Shown piece after piece: positions 45,070 to 53,686 of a DNA stretch of 64,000 nucleotides. Below the pieces are notes generated by a model, which worked only from the letters and a program-made list of their open reading frames with translations, made no database searches and was not told the origin of the DNA. Each line of letters starts with the position of its first letter. Position 1 is the first letter of the stretch. The translations under genes and the position numbers were made by a program. Source of the DNA: an uncultured Bacteroidales bacterium (lineage in GTDB: Bacteria; Bacteroidota; Bacteroidia; Bacteroidales; UBA932); the NCBI GenBank assembly GCA_944326355.1, contig CALVDO010000012.1, positions 1 to 64,000 of the forward strand, written 5' to 3'.

Positions 45070-46824
45070 ATGAAACGCTACAGAATACTTTTATACTCAG
45101 CGCTGATGATGCTCGGCATCATCTCCTGCAGAAAGGATGAATTGCCGTCCGACCCCGTGAGGATGTTCCCGATAACCAATCTCACGGTGACGGTGGGAGG
45201 AACTGACTATCTCGCCATTCCGAAAATGAACGCCGACGCCACATTCAACGACACCCTTACGCTCAGTGTCGCGGAAGGCCAGGAAACCGGCATAGTCAAG
45301 ACTCTGAGGCTCGCCGACGAGACTACCACGATAAACATACAGGAGGGACAGACCATCACTTTTGTCGAGGATGTCTTTGACGTCATCTGCAATGAGGGAA
45401 GAACCGACGAGCAGAAATATGTGCTCTACATGGCATACGAGAAGCCGTCTCCGATTCCGGAATTCCTCTACATGACCAAGTCTACCGACGCGGACGGCGG
45501 CGGAAACAAGAACTGGCTCAATCCGGATGACCTCGGCTCCTACCCTACTCTGTATCCTAAAGGAGGGGAAAGTCTGTTCGAGGGACATTTCCACTTCGAC
45601 GCATCACAGGACTGGGCTAACCTCAGCTTCGTCAGAAACGACCTCGTGAGCTGGTTCGATCATGAGACATGGGGACTCGCCGGCACGACTTCATACGGCA
45701 AGACCGACGGAATCAGGGAAAATGTCTATGAAGGCACCGACAACTGCTTCCCGAGCAACGGAATCTGGGGAGGCTGGGCTGCAGGCTCCGGAGTATGGAT
45801 GTTCAGGCTCGACGTCACAGCCCTCACCCTCGAAGCCCTCAGGACGGAATGGAGCATAAGCGGAAGCGCCGCAGGAAGCGCTCCGATCAACATGGAATAC
45901 TCCGTCGAGGATGGCACATGGAAGGCGACTGCATCGCTCGACGCAGGAACATTCCGTTTCGTGACTGTTCCGGCCACTGAAGGAGACCTTATCCTCACAT
46001 ACGGCGGCACAAACGGCAACATCGAGGACAACGGGGCTGAAATCCCTGTCGTAGAGGCCGGAGACTATGTCATAACTCTCGACCTGTCCTCATCTCCTAA
46101 CTACAAATATTCCGTCGTAAAGGAGGGAGAGGAGGCTCCGCTTCCGCAGATGTACCTCACCAATACATTCATAAAGGGCGGTCCGAACGGCTCGAGCTGC
46201 TACATAGATCCGAATGCGCTTGACAAATATCCGTCGATAGCTTCAGCCGACGAGGGAAGCACTTACGAAGGCTATGTGAATTTCTCGACTGGCGAACTCA
46301 CCTGGGACTGGGGTAACATGAGCATCGTCGACTCAGACCTCAAGACCTACTACACCAATGAAAGTGAAGGCATCGACGGAGTGACAACCAGCTACGGGTC
46401 ATTCAGTCTGACGCAGAAAGAATCAAGCACGGAAGAGCCGAACAACTACCCTACCGGAGGTCTCTGGGGGCCTTGGGGCTCAGTCGGCGACAACGTGTGG
46501 AGAGTGCGGCTGGACAAGGAGACATCCACGGCTGAATTCCTTGCAGTCAGATGGCAGCTTCAGGGGTCAGCGACATCGGCCGTGGACATGAGCATCAATG
46601 CCGGAACCTGCACTTGGTCAGCATCCGTTGCGCTTACTCCAGGCACGGTATCATTCGTGACCACCCCTCTCAATGAAGGAGATCCAGTAGTGACTCTCGG
46701 TCTCACTGACGGGGAACTGACGGACGGAGGCGAAGGGATTGAAATATCTGAGGCGGGCAACTACACAGTCTCTCTCGACCTCAGCGATCCGATGAGATAT
46801 TCATATTCAATCACGAAAGAATAA
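45070..46824 (+). CDS. SusE/SusF-like surface glycan-binding lipoprotein with duplicated domain
   Basis: A 584-aa lipoprotein (lipobox LGIISC). After an N-terminal Ig-like part (to ~135) it contains two related units of about 220 residues. Unit 1 begins PEFLYMTKSTDADG and ends VITLDLSSSPNYKYSVVKEG; unit 2 begins PQMYLTNTFIKGG and ends VSLDLSDPMRYSYSITKE. Both contain YPT/YPS-, TTSYG- and GGxW-type motifs, so an internal duplication is clear. Position after SusD and lipidation point to a surface glycan-binding protein; no catalytic motif is seen. I cannot assign a specific Pfam family with certainty. Confidence 0.8.
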   Translation: MKRYRILLYSALMMLGIISCRKDELPSDPVRMFPITNLTVTVGGTDYLAIPKMNADATFNDTLTLSVAEGQETGIVKTLRLADETTTINIQEGQTITFVEDVFDVICNEGRTDEQKYVLYMAYEKPSPIPEFLYMTKSTDADGGGNKNWLNPDDLGSYPTLYPKGGESLFEGHFHFDASQDWANLSFVRNDLVSWFDHETWGLAGTTSYGKTDGIRENVYEGTDNCFPSNGIWGGWAAGSGVWMFRLDVTALTLEALRTEWSISGSAAGSAPINMEYSVEDGTWKATASLDAGTFRFVTVPATEGDLILTYGGTNGNIEDNGAEIPVVEAGDYVITLDLSSSPNYKYSVVKEGEEAPLPQMYLTNTFIKGGPNGSSCYIDPNALDKYPSIASADEGSTYEGYVNFSTGELTWDWGNMSIVDSDLKTYYTNESEGIDGVTTSYGSFSLTQKESSTEEPNNYPTGGLWGPWGSVGDNVWRVRLDKETSTAEFLAVRWQLQGSATSAVDMSINAGTCTWSASVALTPGTVSFVTTPLNEGDPVVTLGLTDGELTDGGEGIEISEAGNYTVSLDLSDPMRYSYSITKE

Positions 46825-46825
46825 A

Positions 46826-48568
46826 ATGAAAAAGACGATGACAACAGCTGCGGCACTCATGGCGCTCGCGATGGCCCTGACTTCTTGCGAACCGAATCTT
46901 TCCGATGACAAGACCTACAGGCCACCAAAAGGCGAACCTGGCCTTGGAGCGTCATTCGAAAGCAAATATGTGCGCTACGAGAAAGGGCAGAAACATGCCG
47001 GACAGACCAATTTCTACAAAGTCGAGAAGGAATGGGCGGACACCGTATGGCGCAACGACCGCACGCATACGCAGGTGGTGGTCTGGACAAATGACGACAC
47101 CTTCAGCGACCTGACTTACGAGGTCTCCGACCTGACCGGAAGCGGCGGCACCATAGGCAAAGACAATATCAAGATGCGCTTCGGAAGCTATATCCTCGGA
47201 CATGCGGAGCCGGGAAGCTGCACAGTCATGGACGCCACGAGAGTGGAGATTGCCGACGCCCTCAGCGACACTCCTGTCAATGAGGTCACTGCGGAAGATC
47301 CCGTCAAGATATGGCTCACGATTGATACGCCTGAGGATACGGCTCCGGGAGTCTATAACGGCACTTTCACCGTCAGAGGCGGTGAGACGGAGCATGTGCT
47401 CAACCTGTCGCTCACCGTGGCGGATCATACCCTCCCGGACGTGAAGGACTGGAAGTTCCATCTGGATCTGTGGCAGTTTCCGTACGCCCTCATGAGCCAA
47501 TGCTCTCCTGCCGTTGATATGGGCTCGGACGAGTATTACGCACTGGTCGAACCTTTCTACAGGAAGCTCGCAGACGCCGGTCAGAAAGCCATCACCACAT
47601 ATATAAAGGGCAAGGCATTCTATGTCGATGACAGCATGGTGAAATGGACAAGGTCCGCTTCCGGAGAATGGAGCTTCGACTACACCATATTCGACCGCCA
47701 TGTGGAAAAGATGATGGAATGGGGCATCACCGGACAGATCAGCTGCTTCTCGCTCATAGGATGGGATCCGAGCATACCTTACTATGACGAAGCCGGCGGC
47801 TCGAACGCAGTCCTGACATTCAAGGGAGTCAATGCGGACAATCCGAACAATGACCCTGTGATAGGAAGCACTGAATACAGGCTGGTATGGACGGAATTCC
47901 TAAACTCATTTGAGAATCATCTCAAGGAGAAGGGGTGGTTTGACAAGACCGTCTTCTATATGGACGAGAACAACCATGAAGACATGATCACAGTCATCGA
48001 CTTCATAAAGGAGCACAATGCGGACTGGAAAATCGGACTCGCGGGAAGCAGCCTCACGGCTGAGGACGAGGCGAAAATGTATGACTACAGCATCATTCTC
48101 GGCCGTCAGAGCACAAAGAGCACTCCTGTCACGACTTTCTACACGAGCTGCTCGCACATCCGGCCGAACTGCTATCTGACCCCGGTCAACAATACGGCAG
48201 AGCTGCCGTGGCTCGCATGGCATGCTGCCGGGAACGGATATGACGGATTCCTGAGATGGGCATACGACAACTGGAGAACCACGGATCCGTCCGACGCAGC
48301 CGACACAGGCTCCGCTGCAGGAGACTGCCACATGCTCTACCGCCTGAACAACTCGTCAACAGGCAACGGCGTGCTCACGAGCATAAGATTCGAGCTGCTG
48401 AGGGAAGGCATCCAGGACTATGAGAAGATCAGGATTCTGAACGATGCGGAAGTCAACGCATACGCCGAGGGCAATTTTGCCTATTCAGACATCAGTCAGC
48501 AGGTGACCGACGCCGCTGAAAAAGTCAGCAGGGCGGAAGCCATACTGGCACAGGCTTCAATGAAATAA
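46826..48568 (+). CDS. GH123-family glycoside hydrolase (DUF4091 type), likely beta-N-acetylgalactosaminidase
   Basis: A 580-aa lipoprotein (lipobox ALTSC). The N-terminal beta-sandwich (about 25-210) is followed by a TIM-barrel of the DUF4091/GH123 type. The conserved Asp-Glu pair is D380-E381 in VFYMDENNHEDM, matching the substrate-assisted pair of GH123. Other features are DLWQFPYALM and LPWLAWHAAGNGYDGFLRWA near the C-terminus, and ELLREGIQDYEKIRIL. The family acts on terminal beta-GalNAc. It starts 2 bp after the SusE-like gene and precedes a GH20, so the substrate probably carries HexNAc. Specificity is inferred from family. Confidence 0.85.
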   Translation: MKKTMTTAAALMALAMALTSCEPNLSDDKTYRPPKGEPGLGASFESKYVRYEKGQKHAGQTNFYKVEKEWADTVWRNDRTHTQVVVWTNDDTFSDLTYEVSDLTGSGGTIGKDNIKMRFGSYILGHAEPGSCTVMDATRVEIADALSDTPVNEVTAEDPVKIWLTIDTPEDTAPGVYNGTFTVRGGETEHVLNLSLTVADHTLPDVKDWKFHLDLWQFPYALMSQCSPAVDMGSDEYYALVEPFYRKLADAGQKAITTYIKGKAFYVDDSMVKWTRSASGEWSFDYTIFDRHVEKMMEWGITGQISCFSLIGWDPSIPYYDEAGGSNAVLTFKGVNADNPNNDPVIGSTEYRLVWTEFLNSFENHLKEKGWFDKTVFYMDENNHEDMITVIDFIKEHNADWKIGLAGSSLTAEDEAKMYDYSIILGRQSTKSTPVTTFYTSCSHIRPNCYLTPVNNTAELPWLAWHAAGNGYDGFLRWAYDNWRTTDPSDAADTGSAAGDCHMLYRLNNSSTGNGVLTSIRFELLREGIQDYEKIRILNDAEVNAYAEGNFAYSDISQQVTDAAEKVSRAEAILAQASMK

Positions 48569-48587
48569 CCCCATCAAAACTGAGGAA

Positions 48588-50648
48588 ATGAATTTCAGAC
48601 ATATTGTGATAACGGGAATGGCGACGCTCGCCGCCATTCCTTTCGTGGCGGCAGCGGAATTGCCGGAGGCGTTCCAGATAGTGCCTGAGCCGCAGAAGAT
48701 AGAAGTCAGGAGCACGAGCGGGATAAGCGGGACTGACCTGAGATGGATCATCGCCGCAGAGGGAGAGGAGATGCCCGTCCTCGGGACATGCCTCGACGCG
48801 CTGCTGAGATATGAAGCCTCAGGAAAGGGCGTCAGGCTCGTGAAGACAGAGACCGATGTGCCGGAGTCTGAAGAAGGCTATGTGCTCGAAGTGGGCAGAG
48901 ACGGGGTCGTCATCTCCTCCAGAGGCGATGCCGGGCTCTTCTACGGATGCAGGACACTTGAACAGCTGATCGTGGACAGCAAGGAGTCGGGCGCCTCCAT
49001 CCCGAGGATGAAGATCACCGACTGGCCTGCTATCCCGTACAGGGCCATCCATATCGACAACAAGAACCACCTCGACAGGGTCGAATACTACTACCGCCTC
49101 ATCGACAAGCTCTCCCAGTACAAGATCAACGGCATCATCTGGGAGATAGAGGACAAGCTCCAGTACTCCCGCCGTCCTGAAGTGGCCGCTCCCAACGCCA
49201 TCAGCAAGCAGGAGATGCAGGCCATCAGCCGCTATGCCAAGGAGAGACACATCGAGATCAGTCCGCTGATCCAAGGTCTCGGCCACGCCACCTACATCCT
49301 CAAGCACCACTGGGAGCTGAGGGAGGATCCGAACAACGACGGAGACTTCTGCCCGGCCAATCCGGAGACCTACGAAGTGCTCTTCTCGATGTACAGAGAC
49401 GCGATGGAGGCCATGCCTTACGGCCGGTTCCTGCATGTGGGAGGAGACGAAGTCAGCAACATAGGTACAGACGACAGATGTCTCGCCACCGGCAAGAAAC
49501 CGTTTGAACTCCAGCTCGAATGGCTCAACAAAGTATGCGACTTCGCCGTGGAGAACGGAAGGACGCCGATCTTCTGGGACGACATGCCGTTCAAATTCGC
49601 CGGTCTGTGGTATCCGATCAACTTCAACCTTCCTGAAGAGGAGACGAGAAGGCTCATGGACTTCACCATGGTCGACGAAGTCATCGACAGATTCCCGAAG
49701 GAATGCGTCTACATGCGCTGGTTCTACGGCGACGCCACAGAGCTCGGCAATGTCATGGTGATGGACTGGTATCAGAAGAGCGGGCTGAAGGTGATGGCTG
49801 CAACGGCTGCATCAGAAGGCACCTGCGTGATGATCCAGAGGCCGGACGGCAGGATTCCCTACATCAAGGGATTCAGCGAGATAGCCGCAGCCAGAAATTT
49901 TGTGGGCATCTTCGCCACCGCATGGGACGACACCTCGGCACATCTCAAGACTGTCGAGAGGAGCTACATCGCCCAAGGCGAGTTCGGATGGAATCCGCAG
50001 GGCAGAAGCGTCGAGGAATTCAAGGCCGCTCACGCCCGTAGAGAATTCGGTCTCAGCCTTGAAGACATGGAGTTTATCGACGAGATGGAGAAGATTGCCC
50101 CTTTCTACGACCATGCTCTGATCACCGAAGGGCACCGCAATCCAGGCTTCGCCGTGGGTGAATTCAAGCTCATAGAGCTGCCTGATCCCGCTCAGCCGGG
50201 CAGATGGAGCGAGAAGTACGCCGGCAGAATCGACACGGCGAAGCTCTGCACCGTCAGCTACGAGAATGCCTGCAGGCTGCTCGACAGGGCGCTCACCCAT
50301 TCTCTCAGAAACCGCTACACTCTGGAGATATACGACTGCACCAACGACCTGCTCTACTTCCCTGCGAGAGTATTCATCGCTCTTGAGAAGTATGACAAGG
50401 CTCCGGCAGGGCAGAAAGATGCCGCGCTGGAAGAGCTCTCCGACCTCTGCGCATACTTCCGCCAGATGAAGGAAGACGTGCTCGACACATATTCTGAGAC
50501 ACGGTTCATGAGCAACGGAGAAGGCTACATAGAAGGCCACAGCCATCATATGCACCTCGCCTCGCGCACCAACAACGGCGACTGGGTGTTCCTGTATGAA
50601 CTCCCGATGGTGAAGGAGATCGAGAAGTGGATTGAAGGACAGAAATAA
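48588..50648 (+). CDS. GH20-type beta-N-acetylhexosaminidase
   Basis: A 686-aa protein with a signal peptide (cleavage near VAAAE). The GH20 N-terminal domain (about 25-145) includes EAFQIVPEPQKIE and GYVLEVGRDGVVI, DAGLFYGCRTLEQL. The catalytic barrel follows, with D287-E288 in LHVGGDEVS being the family's Asp-Glu pair. A C-terminal helical domain (about 490-686) is unassigned. It is a retaining, substrate-assisted exo-hexosaminidase acting on beta-GlcNAc or GalNAc. It is followed by a terminator-like hairpin at 50668-50706. Confidence 0.9.
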   Translation: MNFRHIVITGMATLAAIPFVAAAELPEAFQIVPEPQKIEVRSTSGISGTDLRWIIAAEGEEMPVLGTCLDALLRYEASGKGVRLVKTETDVPESEEGYVLEVGRDGVVISSRGDAGLFYGCRTLEQLIVDSKESGASIPRMKITDWPAIPYRAIHIDNKNHLDRVEYYYRLIDKLSQYKINGIIWEIEDKLQYSRRPEVAAPNAISKQEMQAISRYAKERHIEISPLIQGLGHATYILKHHWELREDPNNDGDFCPANPETYEVLFSMYRDAMEAMPYGRFLHVGGDEVSNIGTDDRCLATGKKPFELQLEWLNKVCDFAVENGRTPIFWDDMPFKFAGLWYPINFNLPEEETRRLMDFTMVDEVIDRFPKECVYMRWFYGDATELGNVMVMDWYQKSGLKVMAATAASEGTCVMIQRPDGRIPYIKGFSEIAAARNFVGIFATAWDDTSAHLKTVERSYIAQGEFGWNPQGRSVEEFKAAHARREFGLSLEDMEFIDEMEKIAPFYDHALITEGHRNPGFAVGEFKLIELPDPAQPGRWSEKYAGRIDTAKLCTVSYENACRLLDRALTHSLRNRYTLEIYDCTNDLLYFPARVFIALEKYDKAPAGQKDAALEELSDLCAYFRQMKEDVLDTYSETRFMSNGEGYIEGHSHHMHLASRTNNGDWVFLYELPMVKEIEKWIEGQK

Positions 50649-50667
50649 CCACATTGTGAAACATGGA

Positions 50668-50706
50668 AAAGAGAGGATGCCATCCGTGATCCATCCTCTC
50701 TTTTTT
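50668..50706 (+). terminator. Terminator-like hairpin after GH20
   Basis: GAGAGGATG (50671-50679) pairs with CATCCTCTC (50692-50700), flanked by AAA before and six T after. It may reduce transcription into the following rhamnosidase genes. Confidence 0.88.
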
Positions 50707-50747
50707 CAATGGCACGGAGACATCTTTCAACTATACAGTGAGACATA

Positions 50748-53486
50748 ATGAAGAGGATAAAGACATTTGCCGGAGTCCTCATGCTGCACTTCATCTCAGC
50801 CTGCTCCGGGAACATTCTTCTGACTGATCCTAAATGCACGATTGACGGCAGGGACACTGAAATAACCGAAGCGGAACTCCGCTTCGGATGGAAAGTCTCG
50901 TCATCAGACGGGGACGCGATGCAGAGCGCCTGTGAGATAGAGGTCGCGCAGACGCCAGACGACCTCCTGCATGGGGACGGACTGCTCTGGGACACGGGAA
51001 AGGCCATGTCGTCAGAAAGTGTGCTGACGACATACGGGGGAAAGCCGCTCGAAAACGGCAGAGACTACTGGTGGAGGGCGAGAATCTGGGACCGAAACGG
51101 CAGAGTCTCCGACTGGTGTCAGCCGCAGAGATTCATCACGGCATCAGGTCTGCACGACACTGGCGCGCAATGGATAGGGGCCATAACAAAGGAGGAAGCG
51201 AGACTGCCGGAGGGAAATGACTACCACACATGGGGACTTTCGCCGCAGAAACAGGCGCTGTGGGCAGATGTCGCGCCCGGGGCTGGACGGAGCATCATGC
51301 TGCGCAAGGAATTCACCGCAGGAAAAGAGATCGAACACGCTACGATGCTAATCTGCGGACTCGGACACTACAGGCTGTTCGTCAACGGGACTGAAATCGC
51401 ACCGGAATCTGCGTTCAAGCCTCTATGGAGCGAATACGGCAAGACGGTCTACTACGACACGCACGACGTCACCTCGGCAATGAAGGAAGGCGGCAACGCA
51501 ATCGGGGTCATCCTTGGAAACGGCATGTACAATGTTGTCGGAGGCCGATATGTCAAATTCCGCCACAGTTACGGACCGCCTGTACTGATTGCCTGTCTGG
51601 ACATACAATACGCCGACGGGACATACGAAAGCGTCACATCGGACACGTCATGGAAATTTTCTGAAAGTCCGGTGACTTTCAACTGCATCTTCGGAGGCGA
51701 GGATTACGACGCGAGGCTCGAGCAGCCGGGCTGGGACAGATGCGGCTTCGACGACAGTCTCTGGAGAGAGGCCGTGGTCTCCGACGGGCCGGACGGCACG
51801 CTCACGCCTCAGAAGGCCCCTCACATCCATGTGTCCGAAATGTTCGACGTGCAGAACTCATGGTCGCCGTCCCCGGGAAAAGTCATCTTCGACATGGGAC
51901 AGAACCACTCGGGATATCCGGTCATAAAGGTGTCCGGACAGAGAGGGCAGAAGATACGCCTCATTCCGGCCGAACGCATCGAAAAGGACAGCTCCGCAGT
52001 CATCCAGTCGACAAGCGGCTCACCGTACAGCTTCGAGTACACACTAAAGGGTGACGGCGAGGAGGAATGGTCTCCGTCATTCGCCTTCTACGGCTACCGC
52101 TATCTGCAGGCCGAGAGTCTCTCCGAAGCGACAAGAACCGCAGCAGACTGTGGCGGGATACCTCCGCAGATACTGTCGCTGCGCTCATGCTTCGTTCATT
52201 CCTCGGCAGCGCGGACCGGCAGCTTCGAATGCTCCAACGACCTCTTCAACAGAATACATTCCATCATCGACAAGGCCGCCCGCAGCAACATGCACGCCGT
52301 GTTCACCGACTGCCCTCACAGAGAGAAGCTGGGCTGGCTGGAAGAGACCCACCTGAACGGCCCCGGACTGCTCTTCAATTACGACCTCCGCGGACTCATG
52401 CCCAAGATAATGAAAGACATAGAAGACACCCAGCACGCGGACGGCCTCATCCCCGACATCGCCCCGGAATATGTCGCGTTTCAGGACGGCTGCGCAGACT
52501 CTCCGGAATGGGGCTGCGCAGGAGCAATCCTGCCCTGGATGTACTACGAATGGTACGGAGACGACAGCCTCATCCGGAAGCACTACATGGTGATGAGACG
52601 CTATGCAGACTACCTCTCAGCCAGAGCGGAGGGTCACATTCTTGAATATGGACTGGGAGACTGGTGCGACTACGGCCCGGCTCCGGCGGGATATTCACAG
52701 AACACCCCTGCGGGCATCACCGCCACCGCGCACTATCTCATGGTCGTCCGCTGCACAGCAGAGGCAGCAAGACTGACGGGCAGGACAGACGACGCGACAA
52801 AATATTCCGCCCTCGCGGCAAAGATAACGGAGGCTTTCAACGGCAGATTCTTCGATCCGGCAACAGACATCTACGGCAACGGAAGCCAGTGCTGTCAGGC
52901 TCTCCCGATATTTCTGGATATAGTACCAGACGGACACGAGGAGCAGGTGCTGGACAATCTGGTCAAATCTGTCGAAGAAAAGGGATGGAAGCTCTCGACC
53001 GGCGACATCGGCAACAGGTATCTCTTCCAGGCCCTCGCACGCAACGGGAGAAACGACGTCATGTACAGGATGCACAACCACCACGACCTTCCGGGCTATG
53101 GCTATCAGGTCAAGATGGGCGTGACCACCCTCACAGAGCAATGGAATCCCGAGCTCGGACTCTCCTGGAATCACTTTATGATGGGGCAGATAGAAGAGTG
53201 GTTCTACAGTTCCTTAGGAGGGATAAGCCCAGACCCTTCCGCCCCGGGATTCAGCCGGTTCTTCATCCGGCCGGCAGCCCCTGAAGGGCTGGAATGGGTG
53301 AAATGCTCATACGAAAGCATCCGGGGGCTCATCCGCTCGGAATGGAGGATTGAGGACGGCGTATTCTTTCTTGAAATCGAAGTGCCCGGCAATACCGTCG
53401 CCGCCGTCACCCTTCCTTTCGGAGACGGAAAGAGCATCGAAGCCGGCCCGGGCATCCACCGCTTCTCATGCCCGGCCGCCTACTGA
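50748..53486 (+). CDS. GH78-family alpha-L-rhamnosidase
   Basis: A 912-aa enzyme with a lipoprotein-like signal (LMLHFISACSG). Layout is that of Bacteroidota GH78: Ig-like N-domain, a lectin-like domain with GLGHYRLFVNGTEI and VILGNGMYN, a beta-sandwich, then the (alpha/alpha)6 catalytic domain and a C-terminal beta-sandwich. The catalytic region has DCPHREKLGWLEETH, carrying the Asp and acid Glu but with a changed second Asp region (LEE rather than TGD), and GVTTLTEQWNP with the second catalytic Glu. It is intact. It releases terminal alpha-L-rhamnose. It is preceded by a terminator hairpin and could use its own promoter. Confidence 0.9.
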   Translation: MKRIKTFAGVLMLHFISACSGNILLTDPKCTIDGRDTEITEAELRFGWKVSSSDGDAMQSACEIEVAQTPDDLLHGDGLLWDTGKAMSSESVLTTYGGKPLENGRDYWWRARIWDRNGRVSDWCQPQRFITASGLHDTGAQWIGAITKEEARLPEGNDYHTWGLSPQKQALWADVAPGAGRSIMLRKEFTAGKEIEHATMLICGLGHYRLFVNGTEIAPESAFKPLWSEYGKTVYYDTHDVTSAMKEGGNAIGVILGNGMYNVVGGRYVKFRHSYGPPVLIACLDIQYADGTYESVTSDTSWKFSESPVTFNCIFGGEDYDARLEQPGWDRCGFDDSLWREAVVSDGPDGTLTPQKAPHIHVSEMFDVQNSWSPSPGKVIFDMGQNHSGYPVIKVSGQRGQKIRLIPAERIEKDSSAVIQSTSGSPYSFEYTLKGDGEEEWSPSFAFYGYRYLQAESLSEATRTAADCGGIPPQILSLRSCFVHSSAARTGSFECSNDLFNRIHSIIDKAARSNMHAVFTDCPHREKLGWLEETHLNGPGLLFNYDLRGLMPKIMKDIEDTQHADGLIPDIAPEYVAFQDGCADSPEWGCAGAILPWMYYEWYGDDSLIRKHYMVMRRYADYLSARAEGHILEYGLGDWCDYGPAPAGYSQNTPAGITATAHYLMVVRCTAEAARLTGRTDDATKYSALAAKITEAFNGRFFDPATDIYGNGSQCCQALPIFLDIVPDGHEEQVLDNLVKSVEEKGWKLSTGDIGNRYLFQALARNGRNDVMYRMHNHHDLPGYGYQVKMGVTTLTEQWNPELGLSWNHFMMGQIEEWFYSSLGGISPDPSAPGFSRFFIRPAAPEGLEWVKCSYESIRGLIRSEWRIEDGVFFLEIEVPGNTVAAVTLPFGDGKSIEAGPGIHRFSCPAAY

Positions 53487-53540
53487 CAGAGGCCTGACCG
53501 TCCAAAGACAGGACAGAGGCCTGACCGTCCAAAAACAGGA
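53487..53540. repeat. 27-bp tandem duplication after GH78
   Basis: Units at 53487-53513 and 53514-53540 differ at one base (GAC/AAC) and begin CAGAGGCCTGACCG. Starts directly after the stop codon. Confidence 0.9.
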
Positions 53541-53607
53541 CAGACGACAACTGACCCCACCGTCAGCCGACGGCAGGCTAAAGACAGGCCCGACGGCGAA
53601 ACCGCCG

Positions 53608-53662
53608 ACAACTACTTGATTGACACACAACTAATTGATTGACACACAACTAATTGATTGAC
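53608..53662. repeat. 19-bp tandem repeat, nearly 3 copies
   Basis: The unit ACACAACTAATTGATTGAC occurs at 53625-53643 and 53644-53662, with an imperfect copy before it at 53608-53624. It lies 24 bp ahead of the second GH20 start and may form part of its leader. Confidence 0.88.
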
Positions 53663-53686
53663 ATATAAAACTAAAAACCAGACGAC